Origin: Paraplanobispora siamensis
GTDB lineage: Bacteria; Actinomycetota; Actinomycetes; Streptosporangiales; Streptosporangiaceae
DNA length: 64,000 nt
NCBI RefSeq assembly: GCF_016863175.1
Contig: NZ_BOOJ01000033.1
Location: 124,001-188,000 of the forward strand
Direction: 5' to 3'
The notes beneath the pieces were generated by a model. It was not told where the DNA came from. It searched no databases and worked only from the letters and a program-made list of their open reading frames with translations. The first letter of the stretch is position 1, and the number at the start of each line of letters is the position of its first letter. Position numbers and translations under genes: made by a program. This document shows positions 6,812 to 16,806 of this stretch, piece by piece.

Positions 6812-9800
6812 GCGTGTGGGAGGAGGTCCGCGCGCTCATCGACGCGGGCGACGCGGACAAGGTCGCGACCCGGGTCGCGGAGCTGGGCAAGGCGGAGCGG
6901 CGCGAGGTCGCCCGGGCGCTGCCCGGCCACATCGACGCGGCGCGGGAGGCGGCGCACCACGCCGCCGAGGAGAAGCAGCTCCGGCTGCGCGTCGAGCGTG
7001 TCGAGGCGATGAACATGGGGCAGGCGGAGTTCGACCGGTATGCCGCCGAGCGCGGGCTTCCCCGGGAGGGCCGCTACCGCTGGGCGGGCAACCTGCACCA
7101 CGACTGGCTGGACGGCTCGGGCCCCGACACGTACTTCGCCGAACGCGACTCCTGGATCGACCCGATGCGCGCCGCCGGCGCGGGCACGATCGAGGGCGTG
7201 GCGGCGGTGGTCTCCTGGCTCAACCGGCGCGACTTCGGCCGCTGGCGGTCGCCCGCCGACGCCCCCGGGCCGGTGGCGCGGGCCGTCGCGTCGCGCCCGG
7301 CCGAGTGGCGGGCCGACCTGGCGGTACGGCTGGCGCTGAAGGTCAGGGTCGTCCGCGGGCAGGTGGAGTGGCACGGCGACCCGGTCGACCGGCACCTGCC
7401 GCTGGCGCTGGAGCTGTTCCGGCAGCTCGGCGCGGCGCCGCCCGAGCACGACCCGCTGGTGGTGGGCTGGGTGACGATGACCCCGGACGCCGACCGGCTG
7501 CGGGAGGACCCGCTGCTCGACGTGCTGGTGCCGAGGATCTTCCAGGCGGAGGGGGTCGGCCGGGCGCTGCGGGAGGAGCGTGCCGACCCGCCCGCGCCGG
7601 ACTCCTGGCTGGGGGTGCTGACGGCTCTGGCCGCGCAGGGCCGGATCTCCCGGGAGACGCTGCTGGACGGTTGCACAGGCCGGTTCCTGCGCGGCGGGGA
7701 CGCCGTCGACCTGCGCTTCTTCGCCCGCCTGCACGAGCTGCTGGAGCCGTCGGAGGTCGAGGTGGCCGCGCGGGCACGGGACTACCTGCGGCTGCTGCCG
7801 GTGGCGCCGGGCCCGGTGGCGGAGCCGGCGCTCAGGCACCTGCGCCGCCTGGGCACGGGCCCTGTGGAGCCGGGCGCCGAGGCGGCCGGGGTCGTGGGTG
7901 CGCCGGACCGGGATCGGGGCGCGGAAGCGCTGGATCCGGCCGATGTGGCGGAGGCGCTGGAGGGGCTGCTGTTCCGGGCCGAGAGCGGCCTGGTGCGGGA
8001 CGGGCTGGCCTGGCTGGAGGAGTGGCTGAAGGCGGATCCGGAGCGGGCCGACGACCTGACCCCGGCGCTGGCCTCGGCCCTGGGACACCAGGCGCGCGCC
8101 GTACAGGACCGGGCGGTGCGCCTGGCGGTCAAGCACGCCGCCGCCTTCACCCCGCTCGGCGCCCAGACGCTGCGGGAGGCGACCGGGCAGCTCCCGCCCG
8201 ACCTGCACAACCGGATGGCGGCGGTCTTCGGCGGGGAGCTCCAGGAGGAGCCCGCACCCGAGCCGGAGCCCGAGGAGATCCTCGAACCTCGAGAGATCCC
8301 CAGGCTGCCCTCAGCCGCGGCGTTCCCGCCGGTGCCGGAGACGCCGCAGGCGGTGGCCGCGCTGTACGGGAAGAACGACTGGGCCGCCGCCGAACTGTTC
8401 CTCGCCGGATTCGTCCGCCACGCCGCGCGGGACCGGACCGGGCTCCGCGACGCCCTGGCCGCGCACCGGACCCCGATCGTGGACAGGCGGCTGTGGTGGT
8501 ATCCGGAAGAGTGGGCCGCCGCGCTCGCGGCAGAGCTCGTCCAGCCCGGGGTGGGGTACGTCCCGGAGGGGTCCGCCTTCCCGGACGAGCCCCGGGAGGC
8601 CGGCTCCCCGGACGATTCCTGGGGGTCCGCCTTGCTGTACGGGGCCGTGCGATTCCTGAACGGGATCAGCCAGGCGGCCGGATTCCCGTCCCTGTCCGCG
8701 CCGGCCCGGCCGGCCCCGGAGCACATCCCCGAAGCGCGGGAGGCTTCCGCGCCGCACCGGTTCATCCTGCACCGGTACGCGGAGATCCTCACCGCGCTGC
8801 GGGAGGGCACGCTCCCGCCGCTGCTGCTGGCCACGCCCACGCTCGACACCGGCCACCTGGACCCGGCCGAGCTGGTCGCCCGGCTGGCGGAGCTGGAGGA
8901 GGCCGGGGCGGAGCCGCTCCCATCGGATCTGCTGCAGGCGCTCCTGCGGCTGCCCCGGACGATCGACCCGGCTGTGACGGCCCGGGCCGCCGCGCTGACC
9001 TCCGCCGCCGGACGCGAAGCGGCCCGGTGGCTGGCCGGGGAGGGACTGCCCGACCCGGAGGTGACCGTCCGGTGGTTCTGCGCCCCCGGGCAGGAGAGCA
9101 GCTGGTGGCAGGGGAACGCGGCGCCGGAGTGGTGGACGGGAGGCGAGCGCCCGGCCGGGCACTGGCTCGACGAGCGGGAGCCGGATGGAGAGCTCAAGCG
9201 CTGGCAGGCGATGGCGGTGGTCTCCATCACCCCGGCCGGTCCCGCGGCCGACGGCTCCGGGACGCTCGGGCGCGCCCTCGACACGCTCCTCGCCGAGCTG
9301 CTGGCCTCGCCGATCCCGATCGCCGAGGAGGCGTACGGGTACTACGGCAAGTGTGAGGACTGGTGGCCGGGCGTCCTGCCGTCCCACCGGGAGGTGCTCG
9401 CCGCGCACCTGGTCCCGATCCGGTTCTGGTACTACCGCGGAACCGGATCCCTCCACTGGCGGCTCACCGATCTCGCCACGCTGCAGGGCCCGGCCGGGCA
9501 GGCGATGGCCCTGCTCCTGGCCGAGCGGCTCGCCGGGGGCGTGTCGGTGCACCCGCTCCGCGCTCTGCAGCACCTCGCTGCCACCGGGGCGCTGCCCGCC
9601 GCACACCTCGGAGCGGAGCTCGGGCAGTGGGTGCGCAGATCCTGGGCCACGATCGAGAACGTGCAGGCGGTTCTGGAGGACACCGTACGGCAGGGCGCCG
9701 TCCGCGACGCCTGGACGATGACCGCCGCGATCCTGCCCGCGGTCCTCCCCGCCCGCGGCGAGCGGCCCCGCAAGGTCCTGCTGGAGTTCCTCACCTTCGC

Positions 9801-9951
9801 CCGCAGACTCGCCGGCTGGGCCGGGGCCCGGGGAGAGATCCCCGAGGTCACGGCGGTCGCCGCCCGCCGGGGCGACAACCGGCTCCTGCAGGAGTGCCGC
9901 CGCCTGCGCGACCTGCTCGCGTCCACGGGAGAGGCGGGGGAGAAGCCATGA
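6808..9951 (+). CDS. DUF6493-like large repeat protein, paralogue 1
   Basis: A 1047-residue, mostly helical soluble protein with no transmembrane segment or signal peptide. It starts with a GTG overlapping the preceding stop by 4 bp. The helix pairs look HEAT-like (inference). A block near residue 650 (LPPLLLATPTLDTGHLDP) is nearly identical in the next gene, as are SHREVLAAHL and ARGEIPEVTAVAA near the C-terminus. An acidic Pro/Glu-rich linker lies near residues 480-500. Compared with its neighbour it carries an extra segment near residues 50-115. I assign it to the DUF6493 group by recall; no catalytic residues were recognised. Confidence 0.8.
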   Translation: MSVWEEVRALIDAGDADKVATRVAELGKAERREVARALPGHIDAAREAAHHAAEEKQLRLRVERVEAMNMGQAEFDRYAAERGLPREGRYRWAGNLHHDWLDGSGPDTYFAERDSWIDPMRAAGAGTIEGVAAVVSWLNRRDFGRWRSPADAPGPVARAVASRPAEWRADLAVRLALKVRVVRGQVEWHGDPVDRHLPLALELFRQLGAAPPEHDPLVVGWVTMTPDADRLREDPLLDVLVPRIFQAEGVGRALREERADPPAPDSWLGVLTALAAQGRISRETLLDGCTGRFLRGGDAVDLRFFARLHELLEPSEVEVAARARDYLRLLPVAPGPVAEPALRHLRRLGTGPVEPGAEAAGVVGAPDRDRGAEALDPADVAEALEGLLFRAESGLVRDGLAWLEEWLKADPERADDLTPALASALGHQARAVQDRAVRLAVKHAAAFTPLGAQTLREATGQLPPDLHNRMAAVFGGELQEEPAPEPEPEEILEPREIPRLPSAAAFPPVPETPQAVAALYGKNDWAAAELFLAGFVRHAARDRTGLRDALAAHRTPIVDRRLWWYPEEWAAALAAELVQPGVGYVPEGSAFPDEPREAGSPDDSWGSALLYGAVRFLNGISQAAGFPSLSAPARPAPEHIPEAREASAPHRFILHRYAEILTALREGTLPPLLLATPTLDTGHLDPAELVARLAELEEAGAEPLPSDLLQALLRLPRTIDPAVTARAAALTSAAGREAARWLAGEGLPDPEVTVRWFCAPGQESSWWQGNAAPEWWTGGERPAGHWLDEREPDGELKRWQAMAVVSITPAGPAADGSGTLGRALDTLLAELLASPIPIAEEAYGYYGKCEDWWPGVLPSHREVLAAHLVPIRFWYYRGTGSLHWRLTDLATLQGPAGQAMALLLAERLAGGVSVHPLRALQHLAATGALPAAHLGAELGQWVRRSWATIENVQAVLEDTVRQGAVRDAWTMTAAILPAVLPARGERPRKVLLEFLTFARRLAGWAGARGEIPEVTAVAARRGDNRLLQECRRLRDLLASTGEAGEKP

Positions 9952-12704
9952 GCGAGGCGGGGCCGTACGGCGTGCAGGGAGCCTGGGCGGAGATCAGGGA
10001 GCTAATCGGCTCGGGGAGAACCGGGGCGGTGGCCGAGCGGGTCGCCACGCTCAGCGCTGCGGAGCGCCGGGAGATCGCCGCGGAGCTGCCTGGTCATCTG
10101 CGCGCGATGTGGGCGACCCGGGAGGTGGTCTGGGCCGACCTCGGCGCGCGGGGAGAGGCGATGCTCGTGGCCGGGGCGGGTACGATCGGCGGCGCGGCGG
10201 CCGCGGCCTCGTGGCTGGGGCGGGCCGAGTTCACCTCGGTGCGTGGGGCGGGCCCGCTGGCCGGGGTGCTGGCCCGGCGGCCCCGGGAGTGGCAGGCCGA
10301 CGTGGTCGTACGGCTGGCGTCACGGGTGCGCCCGGACCGCGACGCGTCCCTCGTCCTGGACCTCCTGCGCGCCTTGGGGGTCGAGCCGCCCCCGCACGAT
10401 CCACTGGTCGTCGCCTGGGCGAACGAACGGGGCGCTCCGCGGGAGGGCGGCCTCGCCGGAGACCCGCTGCTGGCGGTGATGGCGCCCAGGCTCTTCGAGG
10501 CCGAGGGCGTCGGCAGGTCGCTGAGCTGGGACGACGGCAACCGCTATGGCTCGCTGCTGGCCCGCCTCGTCAGGGCGGCAGCCGACGGCACGGTCTCGCG
10601 CGAGATGCTGCTGGACGGGTGCGTCCGCCGTTTCCTGCGCGGGGGAGAGGCCGCGGACCTGCGGTTCTTCGTCCGGCTCCACCGGGCGCTGGGCCCGCTC
10701 CCCGCCGAGACCGCCGTCCACACCCGCGACTACCTGCGGCTGATCCCCGCCGCACCCGGCCCGGTCGCCGAACTCGCCCTGCGTCACGCCCGGGAGGCCC
10801 CCGGCCTCGCGGAGCTCGATCCGGCGGATCTGGTCGAGGGCGTGGAGTCGGCGGTGTTCCGGCCGGAGCGCAAACTGGCGCGGGCCGGGCTGACCTGGCT
10901 CGACCGGGCCGTCCGTCGCGAGCCCGGTCTGGCCGGCGACCTGGCCCCGGCGCTGGCCACCGCCCTGGGACACGAGGAATCCGACGTCCGTGAGTACGCG
11001 GCCCGGATCGCGGTCAAGCACGCTGGGCGCTTCACCCCGCCGGCGGCGGAGCTTCTCACCGAGGCGGTCGCCGCCCTCCCGCCGGACCCCGCCACCCGGC
11101 TGACGGCGGCCCGGCTGGCGGTCGCCTTCGGAAGCGCGTCCCTCGCGTCCGTCGAGGCGTCGTCTTCCTCCGGGTCCTCCGAGGCGTGGCCGGTGGCGCC
11201 CGGCCGGAGCGCTCCGCAGGAGGAGCCCGTCCCTCCGGAGCTTCCCGCCCCGCCGCCGATCCTGCCGCTCCCGCCGCCGCCCGGCACCGCCGAGGAACTG
11301 GACCTCCTGCGGGACTCCGGAGGCTGGGCCGCCGCCGAACGCTGTCTCGCCGGGTTCGTCCGCCTCCTCGCCCGCGATCCCGGGGGCCTGCGCGCGTACC
11401 TTGAGGCGAACCCGCCCCGGCCCGGTCTGCGAATCTTCCGTAAGAGCAGCTGGCGCTGGGTGGACGACTGGATCTGTGCCCTCTGCTGGGAGGTCGCCGA
11501 GCCCGGGGCGGAGCAGTTCTGGAGCCGGCCCCCGCAGGTCGCCCCGAGGACGGTCGTCATCGCCGCGCGCCGGGACGAGGAGGCCAGAGGACCGGGTCGT
11601 GCCGCGCGCCGGATTCCCGGCGGGGGGACGATCTCGGCCCCGCACCGGGTCCTCCTGCTGCGATGCGCGGAGATCTTCGACGCGCTCGTGGCGGACCGGC
11701 TGCCTCCGCTGTTGCTGGCCACCCCCACCCTCTCCAGCGGGCATCTGGAGGCGGAGGAACTGCTGGCCCGGCTGGAGGAGCTGGAGGCGGCGGGGACCGA
11801 GCCGCTGGAGGCCGACTTCCAGCAGGCGCTGCTGCGGCTGCCGCGACAGGTGGACGCGGAGGTCGTGACGCGTGCGGAGCGGCTGACCTCACGGGCGGGA
11901 CGGCGGGCCGCGCGACGGCTCGCCGAGGGACCGCTGCCCGACCCCGTGGTGACGGTGCGCTGGAACGGCGCCGCAGACGGGCGGACGGAGTTCCTGTCCG
12001 CCCTGGCATCGGCGAAGCTGTACGGGCACCGTACGGACAGGGTGTCGGTCGAGGCCGTCCCGACGGGCCTGCACCTGGTCGACGCCCTGATGGGCGGTGC
12101 CGGGCGCGAGCCCGGGGACGGTGGGCACATGGGCTGGTGGGCGGCCGTCATGCCCTCGCACCGCGAGGTGGTCGCCGCGCACCTGCTGGCGTATCTGCTG
12201 CCGAGCCGGGACAGGGCCGGAGCGGAGCTCCGGTCCATGGCGGAGCTGGCCTGGTCGGACGGCCCCGACGGGCCCGCGCTCGCCCTGCTGATCGCGCACC
12301 GGCTCACCGGCCACGACCGTGACGCCGCCCTGAGTGAACTGCTCACCCTCGCGGCCCGCGGCCGGTTGCCCGCCGCCGACTTGGGCGAGCAGCTCGCGTA
12401 CAGGGTCCGGTGGGACGGGCTCGCTCTCGGTGAGATCATCCCGGTGCTGGCGCAGGCCGCCCATCAAGGTGCCTACCGGGATGTCTGGAGGGTGGTCGCC
12501 GCGATGCTTCCCCGGCTGCTCCCCGTCACCGGGCAGGAACCGCCCCGCGGGCTGCCGGGCTTGGCCGAGCTGGGCGTCGCCACCGCGGGATGGGCCGGGG
12601 CGCGCGGGGAGATCCCCGAGGTCGCGGCGGCCGCCGTCGGGGCTGCTACCAACCGCCTCACCCGGCAGTGCCGCCGCCTGCACGCCTTCCTCACCCGCTC
12701 CTGA
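9948..12704 (+). CDS. DUF6493-like large repeat protein, paralogue 2
   Basis: A 918-residue tandem paralogue of the preceding protein. Shared blocks include the opening (EIRELIGSGRTGAVAERVATL against a similar EVRALIDAGDADKVATRVAEL), FLRGGEAADLRFFVRLH near residue 230, LPPLLLATPTLSSGHLEAEE near residue 585, and ARGEIPEVAAAAVG at the end. The ATG at 9948 overlaps the previous TGA (ATGA), so translation is coupled. Divergence between the copies is clear but alignment holds over nearly the whole length, which suggests an old duplication kept for a heteromeric complex (inference). No enzymatic motif was found. Confidence 0.8.
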   Translation: MSEAGPYGVQGAWAEIRELIGSGRTGAVAERVATLSAAERREIAAELPGHLRAMWATREVVWADLGARGEAMLVAGAGTIGGAAAAASWLGRAEFTSVRGAGPLAGVLARRPREWQADVVVRLASRVRPDRDASLVLDLLRALGVEPPPHDPLVVAWANERGAPREGGLAGDPLLAVMAPRLFEAEGVGRSLSWDDGNRYGSLLARLVRAAADGTVSREMLLDGCVRRFLRGGEAADLRFFVRLHRALGPLPAETAVHTRDYLRLIPAAPGPVAELALRHAREAPGLAELDPADLVEGVESAVFRPERKLARAGLTWLDRAVRREPGLAGDLAPALATALGHEESDVREYAARIAVKHAGRFTPPAAELLTEAVAALPPDPATRLTAARLAVAFGSASLASVEASSSSGSSEAWPVAPGRSAPQEEPVPPELPAPPPILPLPPPPGTAEELDLLRDSGGWAAAERCLAGFVRLLARDPGGLRAYLEANPPRPGLRIFRKSSWRWVDDWICALCWEVAEPGAEQFWSRPPQVAPRTVVIAARRDEEARGPGRAARRIPGGGTISAPHRVLLLRCAEIFDALVADRLPPLLLATPTLSSGHLEAEELLARLEELEAAGTEPLEADFQQALLRLPRQVDAEVVTRAERLTSRAGRRAARRLAEGPLPDPVVTVRWNGAADGRTEFLSALASAKLYGHRTDRVSVEAVPTGLHLVDALMGGAGREPGDGGHMGWWAAVMPSHREVVAAHLLAYLLPSRDRAGAELRSMAELAWSDGPDGPALALLIAHRLTGHDRDAALSELLTLAARGRLPAADLGEQLAYRVRWDGLALGEIIPVLAQAAHQGAYRDVWRVVAAMLPRLLPVTGQEPPRGLPGLAELGVATAGWAGARGEIPEVAAAAVGAATNRLTRQCRRLHAFLTRS

Positions 12705-12750
12705 CGACTGACCCGCCGCTCCCGCGGATGCCGTGAACGTCCTGAGCCGG

Positions 12751-12872
12751 CTAGTTGAGCTCGCAGGCGGTTTCGGCGTCGCCCGCGGCGGACAGGACCT
12801 GTCGGTGCCCGCGCTGCCGTTCAGCGTGTCGTTGCCCGGCACGCCGTCCACGGCGCTCAGCGTGTCACTACG
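12751..12872 (-). pseudogene. remnant of an RTX (calcium-binding repeat) protein gene, 3' end
   Basis: Read on the minus strand, this 122-bp piece encodes SDTLSAVDGVPGNDTLNGSA followed by GTD, which fits RTX nonapeptides (GGxGxDxLx). After a frame change at about 12790 it continues VLSAAGDAETACELN and a stop codon at 12751-12753, a typical RTX-protein tail. No start, no upstream repeats and one frameshift indicate a decayed fragment. The rest of the 12705-13027 gap shows no gene. It could also be a chance match, but both halves fit the same protein type. Confidence 0.5.
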
Positions 12873-13027
12873 TATAACTCCACAAATTGGACGAGCCGAC
12901 AATCCTTGCGTCCGCGCCTCACCACGAATCGGCGACGATGGGCGCAGGCTGGTTCCATCGACGATCGATCATCTCCGGTGTCGGGTCCGGGGAGAAGCGG
13001 AAAGGCCGTCGAACACTGAGGGAGGCC

Positions 13028-14773
13028 ATGGCCGTGGACGCCGATGAGCTGGAACTGCGCCCGGGATCGCGGGCCGATCGCGAGTGGATCTACCGGCTCC
13101 GTCATGAGGTGTACGCCCGGGAGCTCGGCCAGCACGCCGTCAACGACGCCGGACGGCTGAGCGACGAGCTCGACGAGGGCAACGTCTACATCGTGGCGGC
13201 CCGGCGGGGGCGGCCCGTCGGGTTCATCAGCGTGACGCCCCCGTGGCGGGGACGCTACTCGATCGACAAGTACCTCCGGCGTGAGGAGCACCCCGTCCTG
13301 AACCGGGACGGGGTGTTCGAGATCCGCATCCTGACCGTGGAGCCGGACCGGCGCGGCGCGCTGACCGGGAAACTGCTGATGTACGCGGCGCTGCGCTGGG
13401 TGATGGCGCACGGAGGCCGTACCGTCGTGGCCCTGGGCCGCAGCGAGCTCCTGCCGATGTACCTGGAGCTGGGGCTGAGCTCCACCGGCGCGCCGGTGCG
13501 TTCGGGGAAGCTGACCTTCGAGTTGCTGACCGGTGAGGTGGCCGACCTCGCCGAGCGGACGCTGCGGACGTACGGCCCGCTGCTGCGCGCCCTGGAACCG
13601 GAGGTGCGCTGGAGCCTGGATACGCCCTTCCTGCCCGCCACGGACGCCTGCGAGCACGGCGGCAGCTCGATCGAAGCGCTGGGCCGTCGCTTCGACACCC
13701 TCCAGGCGCACGGCGACGTCGTGCCCGCCGACGTACTCGACGCCTGGTTCCCGCCCGCCCCCGGCGTCGCCGCGGCTCTGGCCGCCCACCAGGACTGGAT
13801 CACGCGCACCTCCCCGCCCGCGCGGGCCGAGGGGCTCATCGAGGAGATCGGCGTCCGCCGAGGCCTCCCCACCGAGACCGTCGCCGTCGGGGCCGGCTCA
13901 TCCGACCTGATCTTCCGCGCGTTCCGCGGCTGGCTGGACGCCTCCTCCCGGGTGCTGCTGGTCGACCCCTCCTACGGCGAGTACGCCCACGTGGTCGAGC
14001 AGGTGATCGGCGCCCGCGCCGACCGGTTCGCACTCCGGCGCGAGGAGGGCTGGCGGATCGACCCGGACCGCCTCGCCGACACCCTGCGCGAACGCTACGA
14101 CCTGGTGGTCGTCGTCAATCCCAACAACCCCACCGGGGTGCACCTCGACCCGGCCGACTTACGCGAGGTGCTGGCGGCGGCGCCGGGCGGGACCCGGTTC
14201 TGGATCGACGAGGCCTACGTCGGCTACGCCGGACCGGGCCAGTCCCTGGAACCGTACGCCGCGAGTGCCGACAACACCGTCGTGTGCACCTCCATGTCCA
14301 AGATGTACGCGCTGTCGGGCCTGCGGGCGGCCTATCTCACCGCACCCGAGCGGCTCGCGACCGAGCTGCGCCGCTGGAGTCCGCCCTGGGCGGTGAGCCT
14401 GCCCGCGCAGATCGCCGCGGTTCACGCCCTGCGCGACCCCGGATACTACGCCGGCCGCTGGGCGCGGACCGGGACTCTGCGCACCGGGCTGGCCGCCGCG
14501 CTCGCCGCGGCCGGCGAGGACGTGCACGTGCAGGAAGCGGTGGCCAACTTCGTCCTGCTCACGCTGCCGTACGGTGGTCCCGGCGCCGCCCGCCTGGTCC
14601 GCCGGTGCCGCGATCAGGGCGTGTTCCTGCGCGACCTGTCGCCGATGTCGCCGGTCTTCGAAGGCAGGACGGTACGGATCGCGGTGCGCGAGGCCACGGC
14701 CAACGCCCGGATCGCCGCGACCGTCGCCGCGGCGCTGCATGACCTGCGGCGCGATCTGCGGAACACGGCGTGA
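13028..14773 (+). CDS. GNAT acyltransferase - class I/II aminotransferase fusion
   Basis: A 581-residue two-domain protein. Residues 1-190 resemble GNAT/autoinducer-synthase-type acyltransferases (YRLRHEVYARELGQH, then FEIRILTVEPDRRGALTGKL as the acyl-CoA/ACP loop). Residues 230-581 are a fold-type I PLP enzyme of the histidinol-phosphate aminotransferase/CobD branch. It shows NPNNPTG, the PLP-ring DEAY, and the Schiff-base lysine K425 in SMSKMYALSGLR, with an arginine in VRIAVREA near the end. The ATG at 13028 follows GAGGGAGG. It overlaps the CdsA-like gene by 4 bp, so the two probably act in one pathway, perhaps an acylated amino alcohol or lipid head group (inference). Confidence 0.85.
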   Translation: MAVDADELELRPGSRADREWIYRLRHEVYARELGQHAVNDAGRLSDELDEGNVYIVAARRGRPVGFISVTPPWRGRYSIDKYLRREEHPVLNRDGVFEIRILTVEPDRRGALTGKLLMYAALRWVMAHGGRTVVALGRSELLPMYLELGLSSTGAPVRSGKLTFELLTGEVADLAERTLRTYGPLLRALEPEVRWSLDTPFLPATDACEHGGSSIEALGRRFDTLQAHGDVVPADVLDAWFPPAPGVAAALAAHQDWITRTSPPARAEGLIEEIGVRRGLPTETVAVGAGSSDLIFRAFRGWLDASSRVLLVDPSYGEYAHVVEQVIGARADRFALRREEGWRIDPDRLADTLRERYDLVVVVNPNNPTGVHLDPADLREVLAAAPGGTRFWIDEAYVGYAGPGQSLEPYAASADNTVVCTSMSKMYALSGLRAAYLTAPERLATELRRWSPPWAVSLPAQIAAVHALRDPGYYAGRWARTGTLRTGLAAALAAAGEDVHVQEAVANFVLLTLPYGGPGAARLVRRCRDQGVFLRDLSPMSPVFEGRTVRIAVREATANARIAATVAAALHDLRRDLRNTA

Positions 14774-15591
14774 CGGGCGGCGGGGTGACCGATGTCGGGG
14801 ATCTGGTCCCCTACATCGCCGCCGCGCTCGTGATCGGCGGCGTCGCCGTCGCGCTGTCCCGGCGGCGGGAGTACATCCTGCGGTGGTGTGTCTGGGCGGT
14901 GGCCGTACCCGCGGTGGTCGCCATCCTGTACGCGGGTCCCGGCGGGGCCGCCGCCCTCGCCGCGGCGGTGGGCGTGGTGTGCGCCGCCGAGTACGGCCTG
15001 CTGACCCGGTTGCCCGTACCGGACCGGGTGGTGCTCGGCGTCGCCGTGGCCGCGCTGCCGGTGACCGCCTGGCTGGCCCCGGCGCAGCTGCCCCGGCTGT
15101 TCGCCGCCGCCGTCCTGGCCGTCGCCCTGGTCCCGCTGCTGTCCGGTGACGCGGCCGGCGGGTTGAACCGGTTGTGCCTGGGCGTGCTCGGCGTCGTCTG
15201 GTTCGCCCCGTTGATCGGAGTGGTCCTGCTCGGCCCGGCCGCCCTGGCGCTGTTCGCCGCGGTGTCGGTCGCCGACGTCATCGCCTCGTTCGGCGGCCGG
15301 TCGCTGGGCGGGCCGCGTCTTTCGCCGCTGTCACCGGCCAAGCACTGGAGCGGTGTCCTGGCCGGGACCGCCGCGGGCCTGGGGGTGCTGGCCCTGCTGG
15401 GCGCGTTCACCCCCGCCCTGGCGGTCGCCGTGGCGTTCGGCGCCCCGCTGGGTGACCTGCTGGAGTCGATGGTCAAGCGGGGCGCCGAGGTCAAGGACTC
15501 GGCCTCCTGGCTGGCGGGCGCCGGCGGGCTGCTGGACCGGCTCGACTCCCTCCTGCTCGCTCTCGCCCTGGCCCTGCTGCTCAGCTGGTGA
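14770..15591 (+). CDS. CdsA-like phosphatidate cytidylyltransferase
   Basis: A 273-residue membrane protein with about eight hydrophobic helices. The CTP-transferase signature is present as SMVKRGAEVKDSASWL followed by GGLLDRLDSLL near residues 230-260. SVADVIASFGGRSLGGPRLSPLSPAKHW near residue 165 supplies the Mg/CTP-binding positions. The canonical PGHGG is here AGAGG, so the usual His is absent, a departure from housekeeping CdsA. The GTG start overlaps the preceding stop (GTGA). CdsA makes CDP-diacylglycerol; given its partner and the altered signature, a different lipid phosphate is possible (inference). Confidence 0.8.
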   Translation: MTGGGVTDVGDLVPYIAAALVIGGVAVALSRRREYILRWCVWAVAVPAVVAILYAGPGGAAALAAAVGVVCAAEYGLLTRLPVPDRVVLGVAVAALPVTAWLAPAQLPRLFAAAVLAVALVPLLSGDAAGGLNRLCLGVLGVVWFAPLIGVVLLGPAALALFAAVSVADVIASFGGRSLGGPRLSPLSPAKHWSGVLAGTAAGLGVLALLGAFTPALAVAVAFGAPLGDLLESMVKRGAEVKDSASWLAGAGGLLDRLDSLLLALALALLLSW

Positions 15592-15633
15592 ACCTGCTCG
15601 GCCGGTGAATCGCCACCGGGATCCAGAGGTGAT

Positions 15634-16755
<1,122 letters not shown>

Positions 16756-16806
16756 GATCCCGGTCACCGCCGTACAGGTCGAAGGGTTTTCCGCCGCGTC
16801 CCGGCG

